NCBI GenBank assembly: GCA_036008465.1
Contig: DASYNP010000015.1
Location: 7,004-71,003, forward strand
Direction of reading: 5' to 3'
Length of the DNA: 64,000 bases
Source of the DNA: DASPSM01 sp036008465
GTDB taxonomy: Bacteria > Planctomycetota > Planctomycetia > Planctomycetales > Planctomycetaceae
This document shows, in pieces, positions 20,107 to 28,607 of the stretch; the first letter of the stretch is position 1, and every line of letters begins with the position of its first letter. The position numbers were made by a program, and so were the translations under genes. The notes under the pieces are model-generated. The model worked only from the letters and a program-made list of their open reading frames with translations, was not told the origin of the DNA and ran no database searches.

Positions 20107-22773
20107 TCACCTGACGTAGCGAAATTCCGCCGAGCTGAACAGCGCCTGACAAAAGCTGGCCCAGGCGGCCGTTTTCGGATCCCCAGGCTGAGCCGCCGGC
20201 TCTTCGTCGGCCGGTTTCGGGCGTTGCCGCACATCGGATTTCAGCGGGCGAGTCACACTCTGGCTCACTTTGCGAATCGCCGCCTTTTGATTCTTGGATC
20301 GGTTCGGTTTGCTCGTCGGGGCCTTGCCGACGACCTTGACGACGCGCGAAGTGCCGAGCGACTCCTTCGCGGCGGCGGCGTACTGGGTGAGATACTCTCC
20401 CGCGCGCGCGGTCTCGGCAGGTTTGGCAGCGCGACCCAGGGCCAGCCGGTACGCCAGATCAATCCGCCGCGCGTCGCTCATTTCCGCCGGTTGCAGCAGA
20501 CGTTGGGCCAAGACCTGCGACTGCGCCCGCACGAAGGGATCGTTCAGCAGATAAAGCGCCTGGGGCGCCACTGTCGTCGTATCTCGCGCGCCAGTCACCA
20601 TCCCCTGCTCCGCAAAATCGAAAGCGGCCAGCGAGTTGGGCGTCAGCCCGCGCAAGAGCGGAAGGTAGACGCTGCGATGCCGACTGGCCGCGGCAACTGC
20701 GGCAAGGCGGCGGGCCACTTCGCCGTTGTTGGCCAGCTCAGTCACCGACAAGTTCATGGCTGGGGAGCCCAACGGGCGGGACAAATCCAATTGGCCCGCG
20801 GCGGCCAGAGTCGCATCCCGTATCTCTTCCGCATCGAGCCGACGCGGGCTGTGACGCCAGACGAGCCGGTTGTCGGGATCGACTGCCTCATTTTCCGCGG
20901 GCGCGCTCGAGCTGAGCCGGTAGGCCCGCGTCAGCACGATCGTCCGCACAAGTTTCTTGATCGACCACCCATCGCGAATGAAGCGACCGGCCAGATAATC
21001 GAGCAATTCGGGATGCGAGGGAACGTCGCCGTTCACGCCAAAATTGTCGACGGTTGTCACCAGTCCGCTGCCAAACAGGTGGTGCCATATGCGGTTGACG
21101 ACCACTCGCGAAACGAGCGGATTCCGCGGGTTGGAGAGCCACTCGGCCAACTCGAGCCTTCCACTCTGATGGACATTCACCGCGGGTTGGCCGGGGAACT
21201 GCACGACACTGAGAAACCCACGCGGCACAATCGAACCGTGCTTTTCAGCTTCGCCCCGAATGCGAATCGCCGCGTCTGCGACGACTCGGGCGTCGCGCGC
21301 TCCGAGCGCAACCGGACCATTGGCAGCCGGATCGTTCAATCGAGCCAGCTCGGCATGGAGACGGTTGACCTTCTGACGCGCAGCCATGCGTTTCCGCTGG
21401 TCGTCGGCCGCCTTCGCACCGTCGAATTCTGCGCGGGCCTGTGCCAGCTCTTGCTGCAGGGCGGCGATTCTCCTGGCGTCTGGCCGAGACGACACAGTTC
21501 CCGTGTCGAGGCGCAACAGCAGCTGCGGATCGTAGTAGTCCAGTCCGCCGCCTCCCATCTTGTTGCGCAGCGCCGCGCAGAGATCGGTGCTCTCAAAGAT
21601 TCCGGCCAGCGCGTAATAGTCGTGCTGGGGAATCGGATCGAACTTGTGGTCGTGGCAGCGGGCACAGCTGGCGGTCAATGCCAGCGTGGAACGTGTCAGC
21701 GTATCGATCTGTTCGTCGATGTTGTCCATCACGAACCGCACCTTGAACCGCTGGTTGACGTCCTTCACCCCCAGCGCCAGGAACCCGGTCGCGATGAGAT
21801 GCTCGGCCCGCTCGGCCGGCGTGGCAGCCGGCAGCAAGTCGCCGGCGATCTGCTCTCGCAGGAATTCGTCGTACGGTTTGTCCTTGTTGAAGGCGTCGAT
21901 CACGTAGTCGCGGTAGCGCCAGGCGTGGGGATACGGCAGGTTGCGCGCGGAGCCGGTCGATTCGCCGTAGCGCGCGACGTCGAGCCAATGTCGGCCCCAG
22001 CGTTCGCCGAACGCGGGCGACGCCAACAGCCGATCGACCAAGTGCTCGAATGCCGTCTCCGAACGATCGGCGCGGAAAGCGTCGATCTCGGCGAGGGTCG
22101 GCGGCAAGCCGGTGAGATCGAAGGTCGCGCGACGAATCAGGGTCACGCGATCGGCATCGCCGACCGGTTTGAGACCCTTTTCGATCATTCGCGCCAAGAG
22201 GAATCGGTCGATATCGTCCCTCGGCCACGCCGAGTCTGCCACGACGGGAACTCGTGGCTCGCGAAGCGGCTGCCAGGCCCAGTGTTCTTTCCGCAGCTTG
22301 GGATAGTCAGCGACGACCTGCCGGTCCGACGCGACTGAGTCGACTTTGGTCCACGCCGCCCCGTCGCGAATCCACCGCTTCAGGATGGCAACGTCGCTGT
22401 CGGAAAGGCGTCGCTCGGGCGGCATCTTTAACGCGCCCGCGCGAGTCACCGCCTTGATCAGCAGGCTCTCGTCCGGTTTTCCAGGAATGACCGCTGGGCC
22501 GCGACCGCCGCCGACAAGCAGCCCGTTGCGATCGTCGACGCGCAGGCCGCCGCGCGAGTTGGTGTCGGCCGAGTGGCAGGTGTAGCAATGGGCGACCAAG
22601 AGAGGCCGGACGCTCTTCTCGAAAAACTCGACGGCCGACGCATCGTCACGCGGTGCCGACTTGGCCCAAGCGATGGCCGGTATCAACACGGCGACCAGCA
22701 GCGACAGAATCCCGCAGAAGCAACGGCGAATTCGCTCACCAGTTGTTGGCAGGTGTCGTCCGGCTTGTCGCAT
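20107..22773 (-). CDS. PSCyt1-DUF1549-DUF1553 planctomycete cytochrome protein
   Basis: 888 residues. The ATG at 22773 is preceded by AAGGAG at 5 nt, preferred over the ATG at 22788. A signal peptide is followed by the PSCyt1 domain with the haem motif HCYTCHS and the phrase GLLVGGGRGPAVIPGKP, then DUF1549 (DIDRFLLARMIEKGL, RRATFDLTGLPPT) and DUF1553 in the C-terminal part (NPLVSRVVVNRIWHHLFG). A second CxxCH (SCARCHDHKFDPI) lies in the DUF1549 portion. A Lys-rich low-complexity insert occurs near the C-terminus (GKAPTSKPNRSKNQKAAIRK). Planctomycetes carry many copies; a role in periplasmic oxidation of complex glycans is suspected. It leads a two-gene operon with the DUF1501 protein. Confidence 0.95.
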   Translation of the reverse strand: MRQAGRHLPTTGERIRRCFCGILSLLVAVLIPAIAWAKSAPRDDASAVEFFEKSVRPLLVAHCYTCHSADTNSRGGLRVDDRNGLLVGGGRGPAVIPGKPDESLLIKAVTRAGALKMPPERRLSDSDVAILKRWIRDGAAWTKVDSVASDRQVVADYPKLRKEHWAWQPLREPRVPVVADSAWPRDDIDRFLLARMIEKGLKPVGDADRVTLIRRATFDLTGLPPTLAEIDAFRADRSETAFEHLVDRLLASPAFGERWGRHWLDVARYGESTGSARNLPYPHAWRYRDYVIDAFNKDKPYDEFLREQIAGDLLPAATPAERAEHLIATGFLALGVKDVNQRFKVRFVMDNIDEQIDTLTRSTLALTASCARCHDHKFDPIPQHDYYALAGIFESTDLCAALRNKMGGGGLDYYDPQLLLRLDTGTVSSRPDARRIAALQQELAQARAEFDGAKAADDQRKRMAARQKVNRLHAELARLNDPAANGPVALGARDARVVADAAIRIRGEAEKHGSIVPRGFLSVVQFPGQPAVNVHQSGRLELAEWLSNPRNPLVSRVVVNRIWHHLFGSGLVTTVDNFGVNGDVPSHPELLDYLAGRFIRDGWSIKKLVRTIVLTRAYRLSSSAPAENEAVDPDNRLVWRHSPRRLDAEEIRDATLAAAGQLDLSRPLGSPAMNLSVTELANNGEVARRLAAVAAASRHRSVYLPLLRGLTPNSLAAFDFAEQGMVTGARDTTTVAPQALYLLNDPFVRAQSQVLAQRLLQPAEMSDARRIDLAYRLALGRAAKPAETARAGEYLTQYAAAAKESLGTSRVVKVVGKAPTSKPNRSKNQKAAIRKVSQSVTRPLKSDVRQRPKPADEEPAAQPGDPKTAAWASFCQALFSSAEFRYVR

Positions 22774-23080
22774 TCCGGCTCCTTCCATCAGGAGGGCGCG
22801 ATCGACGTAAGGCGGGGCGGGCTCGCGGCAGGAATCTCGGGTGGCCCGATTGTCGAAATCGGCTTTTATGTCAGGCGGCTTTGCAAGTTCCAGCAGGTTC
22901 AGTGCTTCTGGATCGACTTTCGGTTTGACAGCCTGAATCTGGAAGGTAAGTTAAATTATTACCAAGTCAGTGGGCGATACTCAAGTCCGTTGGACACCGA
23001 AATTCAAGTCCCTCGCGATTCGAGCGATCAAAACATGAAGCCCAAACCAGTTGCGGCTGCGCAGCCCGAGGAGTCTGGCT

Positions 23081-23443
23081 GTGCCACTTACACCCCAAGA
23101 TACGGCCAATAAGGGGCTCGTTTCAACTCTCACGCGGATCTGGAACCCACTCTTCGCGGCGATCCTGATCTACGTCGGAGCCGTCTCTGTCTACGACGGG
23201 TATTTGGTGATTCGCACCGGCGATTTGATTCGCGACTTGGAGCAGAATCCCGTCGGCCTCTTGCTCATCGACTGTAACGGCGGCGACCCGTCTCTTTTCT
23301 TGAGCGCCAAGGCGGTCGGAACGCTGGCTGTGCTGCTCGCGCTCGTCACGTTGAACCGTCGCTCTCAGCGGATTGCCCGACCGGTCACGCTCGCAATCAC
23401 TCTGTTCCAAAGCGGGTTGTTGGTTTTCTTGGAGACGAATTGA
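23081..23443 (+). CDS. Small membrane protein, function unknown
   Basis: 120 residues. A GTG start at 23081 has GAGGAG seven bases upstream, which decides it over the upstream TTG. Three hydrophobic segments (IWNPLFAAILIYVGAVSVYDGYL, AVGTLAVLLALVTL, VTLAITLFQSGLLVFL) surround a conserved-looking loop DCNGGDPSLFLSAK. No family is recognised. The gene stands alone between the divergent cytochrome operon and the convergent VOC gene. Confidence 0.7.
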   Translation: MPLTPQDTANKGLVSTLTRIWNPLFAAILIYVGAVSVYDGYLVIRTGDLIRDLEQNPVGLLLIDCNGGDPSLFLSAKAVGTLAVLLALVTLNRRSQRIARPVTLAITLFQSGLLVFLETN

Positions 23444-23506
23444 CGGGACCAGTCGACGGGGCCCGACGATTTCTCGCCCGACGATTTCTCGCCCGACGAA
23501 TGCGAC

Positions 23507-23905
23507 TCAACCGGTGAAGTCCTCAAAGGGCCGGTCGGAAAGAGGCTCTGAACCGAAACGCAGAACGTGGCCGTCCGGGTCTTCGACCTTCATCTCGTAC
23601 GCCCACGGATAATTTTGAGGGGCGTGCCGAATCTTGGCGCCGCTCGCCCTGTATTCTTCATACAGCGCCGCGACGTCCTCTGCGCCAATCCAGACCCACG
23701 TTCCCGGTTGCCCTTGACCGCCTTGGCAGAGATAGATCCCCGCACGGTGCTCGCGAGTCACACACGTGAAGTCGTTCGAGCCCCAAGGAGCATTCTTGAA
23801 TCCGAGCACGTCGACGTAGTACCGCAAGCTGATCGTCATGTTGCTCACCCGCAGGATCGGCGCACTGCCCTCTAACTGCGTCGGCGTGATGGGCGATTTC
23901 TGCAT
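23507..23905 (-). CDS. VOC (glyoxalase/bleomycin-resistance/dioxygenase) superfamily protein
   Basis: 132 residues forming one VOC module pair: APILRVSNMTISLRYYVDVLGF, then VWIGAEDVAALYEEYRASGAKI, and EMKVEDPDGHVLRFG. The C-terminal DPDGHVLRFG is the hallmark strand of glyoxalase-like proteins. The metal-ligand pattern is incomplete by eye, so it may bind or sequester a ligand rather than catalyse. Unlinked to neighbours except for sharing strand with the small zinc protein and AraC regulator downstream of 24016. Confidence 0.85.
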   Translation of the reverse strand: MQKSPITPTQLEGSAPILRVSNMTISLRYYVDVLGFKNAPWGSNDFTCVTREHRAGIYLCQGGQGQPGTWVWIGAEDVAALYEEYRASGAKIRHAPQNYPWAYEMKVEDPDGHVLRFGSEPLSDRPFEDFTG

Positions 23906-24015
23906 GCGGGCCTTTCGGAATTAGCTCGTCAAACGCGCGTGGACCAGTCGATTGAACAGAGACCGGCCGCGCCTTGGCGGACGCGGCTCGGTCGACTCGA
24001 GCGGGCGAAGCGGAA

Positions 24016-24168
24016 TCACTTGGTTGAGCCGGCGTATTTCGCCGGCTCTGCTTTCGCCTTATTCGCGCAGTCGTCGCAGCAGACGACGATCTCTTTGCCG
24101 CCGACTTTAACTTTGATTCCGTCGTCCTTGATGTCCCAATCACACACGGGGCACTTTTTGGTCTTCAT
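24016..24168 (-). CDS. 50-residue TRASH/YHS-like zinc-binding protein
   Basis: A complete ORF of 50 codons reads MKTKKCPVCDWDIKDDG..., followed by IVVCCDDCANKAKAEPAKYAG. The CPVC and CCDDC knuckles followed by (K).EP.KYAG match the YHS/TRASH metal-binding pattern (CxxC...C..C...P..Y). AGGAA lies about 7 nt before the ATG. Such proteins bind Zn, Cu or other thiophilic metals and are often linked to metal sensing or transport. The gene lies between the VOC gene and the AraC regulator, all on the minus strand. Short length means automated callers could miss it. Confidence 0.75.
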   Translation of the reverse strand: MKTKKCPVCDWDIKDDGIKVKVGGKEIVVCCDDCANKAKAEPAKYAGSTK

Positions 24169-24242
24169 GAGGCGCTTCCTCGCAATTTCGAGTGAATGAA
24201 CGTCTCGCCGCGACCTTCGCGGGTCGTTCTCATGAAGACATG

Positions 24243-25181
24243 CTACTGGGCGCGCTGATTCCTGACTTTCAGATTCTTGCTCATTTGGGACCGCGCGCGG
24301 CGTCCGTTTCCGTTTCGGAAATTTGACGGCGTAAAGCCGAATTCGCGGCGGAAAGCATCGGTGAAGTGGCTGTGGCTGGAGAACCTGAGATCGAGCGCCA
24401 GGGCCGTGAGATCCTCAGCGCCCTGCTCCAGCCGTTCGAGCGCCGTGCGGAGCCGCAGCCGGCTCAAATAGCGATGGACCGGCACGCCCGTCCGCGAGCG
24501 GAAAACCCTCGCGAGATGAAACGGCGAGCTGTCGACGGCCCGCGCAATTTGATCCAGCGTGATTCGTTCAAGCAACCGGCTGGCGAGCAGCGTCTTGACC
24601 GCTTCGGAAAGCTCGGCGTGCTCGGCCTCGGTGTCCGTGCGGCGTTTCTTGCTCGGCAATCCGTGTCGCGCGTACGCTGCGTCCAGCACATCGGCAACAA
24701 GCTGTAGAGCCGTTTCGTCCGCCCAGAGCGGTTCCAGCGGCTGCGCCTCGGCCCTTTCGAGCCGCATCACCAGTTCGCGGTGCCTCAAGAAAACGGCTTT
24801 GACGCACGGCCCAGTCACGAACGGGAAAGGGCGTCCCGGACGCTCGTCAAAACTCGGATCGATTTCGCGGACAATGTCGGCCAATACGGGCGGCGCCGCT
24901 GCGAAAAGCGTCCCGCGATCGCCGCAATCCGCCGGATGGCTGACCCGGTAGGTTGAATCCTTGGAAAAGAACACAGCCTGATTGACGTCGGCGGTCACGG
25001 CTCGGCGGCCGAAGTGCTTGCAGAATGCGCCAGAGCGCATCAGAACGATGTTATCGCTCTCCGAGGACTCCTCAGCAGCCGGGCCGCCCCGACAGGCGCG
25101 GCATACGTATTCGCGCACGCTGACCAGGCAACTTTCGTGCAGCGTGCGAAATTCGAGCGGCAGTTCGCGTGGGCCGGACAT
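24243..25181 (-). CDS. AraC-family transcriptional regulator
   Basis: 312 residues. The C-terminal ~100 residues form the double HTH: ITLDQIARAVDSSPFHLARVFRSRTG, then LTALALDLRFSSHSHFTDAFRREFGFTPSNFR, the standard AraC signature. The N-terminal part (residues about 1-170) is a cupin-like sensor with VREYVCRACRGG and CDRGT-type Cys residues, which may bind a metal or ligand. It sits 74 bp upstream of the small YHS-like gene on the same strand, so the two could be cotranscribed. The regulated genes are unknown; no direct repeat operator was seen. Confidence 0.93.
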   Translation of the reverse strand: MSGPRELPLEFRTLHESCLVSVREYVCRACRGGPAAEESSESDNIVLMRSGAFCKHFGRRAVTADVNQAVFFSKDSTYRVSHPADCGDRGTLFAAAPPVLADIVREIDPSFDERPGRPFPFVTGPCVKAVFLRHRELVMRLERAEAQPLEPLWADETALQLVADVLDAAYARHGLPSKKRRTDTEAEHAELSEAVKTLLASRLLERITLDQIARAVDSSPFHLARVFRSRTGVPVHRYLSRLRLRTALERLEQGAEDLTALALDLRFSSHSHFTDAFRREFGFTPSNFRNGNGRRARSQMSKNLKVRNQRAQ

Positions 25182-25477
25182 ACGTCCATCGTACGCGCTG
25201 GCCGCAGGCGAATCAAAAGCGAGAGCCCGCCGTCAGCTCGGGGGCGTCCGATTCGCCCTGGCTGCGGTCGGTCGCATCCAGATTTCCCCGATTCGCCCAA
25301 ATTTCGAGTTGCGCCGCGTGCCTTGTCACGCCCTCTTCGTGACGTTTTGAAAAAGTGTCGTCGGCGGCCGCGGCGGCGAGTTGATCCAGAGCGAGTGCCG
25401 GGGACGACGCTCGTCTCAGGCGCGCCTGCGTTGGCGCGCGCTCGGCACTCGCATCGCTCATTAAGGAGAGGTCGGCC

Positions 25478-27622
25478 ATGTCTACAAAGTGGCGCATGTT
25501 GACGAAGTTTAAGCGGGAGATTTCGCGAGTCGGGCCAGCGGCTGCCTTGCTGCTGGCGACGGGCATTTTGCTCGCCGCGGGAAGGGAGGCGCGGGCCGCC
25601 GGCCTCTTGATCTCCGATGGTGGATTGGGAGGCACGCTCGACATCGACGAGCACACCGTGCGCGTCACGATCAACAACGGGATCGCGGTCACGGAAGTGA
25701 CCCAGGTGTTTCACAACACAGAGAATCGACAGGTCGAAGCCTTGTACCTCTTTCCCGTTCCCAAGGGCGCGTCGGTCGCCAATTTCAGCATGTGGATCGG
25801 GGGCAAGGAGATGATCGGCGAAGTGGTCGAGAAGCAGCGAGCGCGGCAAATCTACGACAGTTACAAGCGGGTCCGCCGCGACCCGGGCCTGTTGGAGCAG
25901 GTCGATTACAAGAACTTCGAGATGCGGATCTTTCCGATTGCCGCCGGAGCGCAGCAAAAGGTCCAGATCACCTACTACCAGGAACTCGACTTCGATCACG
26001 ATTGGGCCACGTATGTCTATCCGCTGGCAACAGCCCCCCGCCCCGGACTGGGCGCTCGGACCAAGGGCAAATTCGGTCTGTCGCTGCATGTCAAGTCCGA
26101 GGTGCCCATCGTCGGCTTGGAAAGCCCGAGCCATAAAGAGCAGTTTGTTGTGGTGAAGCACGCCGAAAATTATCGGGAGGCGAGTCTCGAGACGACCGGC
26201 GGCGATCTCAATCGCGATCTGGTGCTGGCCTATCACGTTTCGCGGCCCCACACGGGAATCGACCTGATCACGTCCAAACCGGCCGACGAAGACGGCTATT
26301 TCCTGTTGACGATGACGCCGGGCAAGGAGCTCGAGGCGGCCCAGCACGGGATGGATTACGTGTTCTTGCTGGATATCTCGGGCAGCATGAGAGACGACAG
26401 CAAACTCGCTTTGTCGCGCGATTCCATTGATGCCTTCATCCGCGAGCTCGGGGCCGACGACCGCTTCGAGCTGATCACCTTCAACGTCGCCCCCGAGGCG
26501 CTCTTCAAGGAATTGCGGGCCGTCAACAAGGAGTCACAGTCGAAGGCCGCGGAATTTCTGCGGGCTCAGCAAGCGCGCGGGGGCACGGTCTTGCGACCGG
26601 CGATGGCAGCCGCCTACCGCTACGGAAATCCCGACCGCTCTTTGAACGTCGTCATCTTGAGCGACGGCCTGACCGAGCAGTCGGAACAGACCGAGCTGCT
26701 GAACTTGATCCAATCGCGACCCCGCAACGCGCGGGTCTTCTGCATCGGCGTCGGCAACGATGTCAATCGCCCCCTCTTGAGTCAGATTGCCCAACAAGCC
26801 GGAGGCCTGGCGGCTTTTCTGTCGCGAGAGGACAACTTTGAGCGGCAAGCTAAAGCCTTCCGCCGCAAGCTGCTCCATCCGGCGGCGAGCAACGTGCGGA
26901 TCACGCTCGAAGGCGCGGACGCCTACGACATCGAGCCGCGGCAGCTGCCCAACCTCTACCACGGCATGCCGCTGCGAATGTATGGCCGTTACCGCACGGC
27001 CGGACCCGCCAAGGTCCGCGTGAAGGCGGAAATCAACGGGGCGGCATTCGACCAGACCGTCGGCGTCCAACTTGCATCGCACGAGGCAGCGAACCCGGAA
27101 ATCGAGCGGATGTGGGCCTGGCAAAAGATCGATCGTCTGCTGAAAGAAGCGACGCAAACTGGCTCGCGAACGCCGGCTGTCGACGAAGTCGTCCGCTTGG
27201 GCGAGGGGTATTCGATCGTCACCGAATACACGTCGTTTATCGTGTTGGAGAACGATGCCGAGTATCAACGCTGGAAGATCGACCGACGCAACCTGGTGCG
27301 CCTGGGACGTGACCGCCGGCAGCAAGAGATGTTGCAAGCCGAATTGACCCGTGCTCGGGAACGATCGCTGGCCAATTTGGTGCCGCACTCGAGCGATGAA
27401 GATCGCCTCGCGTCGGCCGAAACGATTCCCTCGACCCCGCGGCCGATTTCGCTGCCGAGTTCGGCCCAGCGAGATCTCAACTTTGGAACGCCCGCGCCCT
27501 CCAGCGGCGGCCATGGCGGAGGAGGCGGGGCGTTCGATCCGATCAGCGGCACAATCGCGCTCGCGATGGCCGGACTGGGTTTTGCGGCTCAGCGCCGGCG
27601 AAAGACTTCGAAACACGGATAG
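25478..27622 (+). CDS. VIT-vWA surface protein with GlyGly-CTERM-like tail
   Basis: 714 residues; the ATG at 25478 has AAGGAGAGG upstream at 25463-25471. A signal peptide (AAALLLATGILLAAG) is followed by a VIT domain (about 42-170: VTEVTQVFHNTENRQVEALY, KGASVANFSMWIGGKEM) and a vWA domain with an intact MIDAS DISGS at 299-303 and later Thr/Asp ligands. The C-terminus ends with a Gly run (SSGGHGGGGG), a hydrophobic segment (GTIALAMAGLGFAA) and an Arg/Lys cluster (QRRRK). This tripartite tail matches GlyGly-CTERM sorting signals, whose known partner is rhombosortase; the next gene encodes a rhomboid protease of that type. In proteobacteria, VIT-vWA proteins with sortase signals pair with dedicated sortases, so a dedicated processing pair is plausible here. 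Confidence 0.92.
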   Translation: MSTKWRMLTKFKREISRVGPAAALLLATGILLAAGREARAAGLLISDGGLGGTLDIDEHTVRVTINNGIAVTEVTQVFHNTENRQVEALYLFPVPKGASVANFSMWIGGKEMIGEVVEKQRARQIYDSYKRVRRDPGLLEQVDYKNFEMRIFPIAAGAQQKVQITYYQELDFDHDWATYVYPLATAPRPGLGARTKGKFGLSLHVKSEVPIVGLESPSHKEQFVVVKHAENYREASLETTGGDLNRDLVLAYHVSRPHTGIDLITSKPADEDGYFLLTMTPGKELEAAQHGMDYVFLLDISGSMRDDSKLALSRDSIDAFIRELGADDRFELITFNVAPEALFKELRAVNKESQSKAAEFLRAQQARGGTVLRPAMAAAYRYGNPDRSLNVVILSDGLTEQSEQTELLNLIQSRPRNARVFCIGVGNDVNRPLLSQIAQQAGGLAAFLSREDNFERQAKAFRRKLLHPAASNVRITLEGADAYDIEPRQLPNLYHGMPLRMYGRYRTAGPAKVRVKAEINGAAFDQTVGVQLASHEAANPEIERMWAWQKIDRLLKEATQTGSRTPAVDEVVRLGEGYSIVTEYTSFIVLENDAEYQRWKIDRRNLVRLGRDRRQQEMLQAELTRARERSLANLVPHSSDEDRLASAETIPSTPRPISLPSSAQRDLNFGTPAPSSGGHGGGGGAFDPISGTIALAMAGLGFAAQRRRKTSKHG

Positions 27623-27671
27623 ACGAACCGGTTGGGTGTTTCGCCCGTTCGCCGGTTCATCCAACCAGTGA

Positions 27672-27715
27672 GTGCCCACGCAGAGCCGACGCCTCTGCGT
27701 GGGCACATCTTTCTT
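27672..27715. terminator. Strong hairpin between the VIT-vWA gene and the rhombosortase-like gene
   Basis: GTGCCCACGCAGAG, loop CCGACGC, CTCTGCGTGGGCAC form a perfect 14-bp stem at 27672-27706, followed by ATCTTTCTTTC. It may act as a leaky terminator or attenuator, or be a dispersed palindrome that landed here. Confidence 0.65.
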
Positions 27716-27748
27716 TCATCGCCTTCGACGCAGACGAAGAGATTGCCA

Positions 27749-28498
27749 ATGATTCACGTCCGATTTTGTCTCGAGCGTGCGGTGAGGCGGCTTCCGGTGG
27801 TCTCGTTGCTCTTGGTTGTGTTTGCCGTTGCCGTCTCTGTTTGGCCGGGGTTGGCCGGATGGCTGCAATACGACCGCGCTGCCATCGCGCGGTGCGAAGT
27901 GTGGCGCCTGGTGACGCCCCACTTCACGCATTGGTCGGCAGATCACTTGTTCTGGGACGCGATGGCTTTTGCCGCTCTCGGATGCCTGTGCGAACGCAAC
28001 GGTGTCGGATCATTCTTGCGGTGCCTCAGCCTGTCGGCGTTCTTGATTCCCGTCATGCTCTGGTTCACTCAGCCTCTAATGGCGACCTATCGCGGCCTCT
28101 CGGGCATCGATTCCGCGCTCTTTGCCTTGCTGGCCACACGCGTCGTCCGCGAGGCCGCCTCTGACAAGAACCGCTTGAAATTGGTCGTCGCCGGAATTGT
28201 GTCCGTCGGCTTTGCGGCGAAAGTCGGCTTCGAGTTCTCGACGGGGACGACGCTGTTCGTCGATAGCGCCGCCGCCGGGCTCATCCCCGTTCCCCTTGCC
28301 CACGTGGTCGGCGGGATCGTAGGAATCGCCTGCGGTCTTCTCGATCCTCTCACTCGGTCGCACGACGCCCAGATGGATAACTCTTGCCCAGCCAATACCT
28401 TCGACCTCGGTTTGGAACGAGCGTGCCAATCCCCAGGCGAGCCTGTCAAAATCTTAACCTTGCGTGGATTGGGGACCATTTTTGCGAATAGAGAATAA
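27749..28498 (+). CDS. Rhombosortase-like rhomboid intramembrane serine protease
   Basis: 249 residues with about six membrane helices. The catalytic Ser118 lies in YRGLSG and the base His185 in LAHVVGG, the expected spacing for a rhomboid dyad. The upstream HxxxxHLxxD motif (H61/H66...D70 in HWSADHLFWD) corresponds to GlpG His150/Asn154 but carries Asp instead of Asn. The AKVGFEFSTGT loop before the last helix resembles the K..(F)E..G element of the rhombosortase (RrtA) group rather than ordinary GlpG. It follows the VIT-vWA gene with its GlyGly-CTERM-like tail, which should be the substrate. The last ~45 residues after helix 6 are not part of the family fold. Confidence 0.85.
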   Translation: MIHVRFCLERAVRRLPVVSLLLVVFAVAVSVWPGLAGWLQYDRAAIARCEVWRLVTPHFTHWSADHLFWDAMAFAALGCLCERNGVGSFLRCLSLSAFLIPVMLWFTQPLMATYRGLSGIDSALFALLATRVVREAASDKNRLKLVVAGIVSVGFAAKVGFEFSTGTTLFVDSAAAGLIPVPLAHVVGGIVGIACGLLDPLTRSHDAQMDNSCPANTFDLGLERACQSPGEPVKILTLRGLGTIFANRE

Positions 28499-28607
28499 GG
28501 GCTCTTTGCCTCAGGAATCGGCCGGCGTACCATGATCGAACCAGCCGAGTGCGCGGGCCGAGTGTGAAGACTTTCAACAGATCGCCGTGGCTATCACGGA
28601 GGCCTGA

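Noticed and set aside
20224..22338. A 704-codon ORF on the plus strand
   Set aside because: It is antisense to the PSCyt1/DUF1549 gene and has no recognisable domain; long antisense frames arise from high-GC codon bias.
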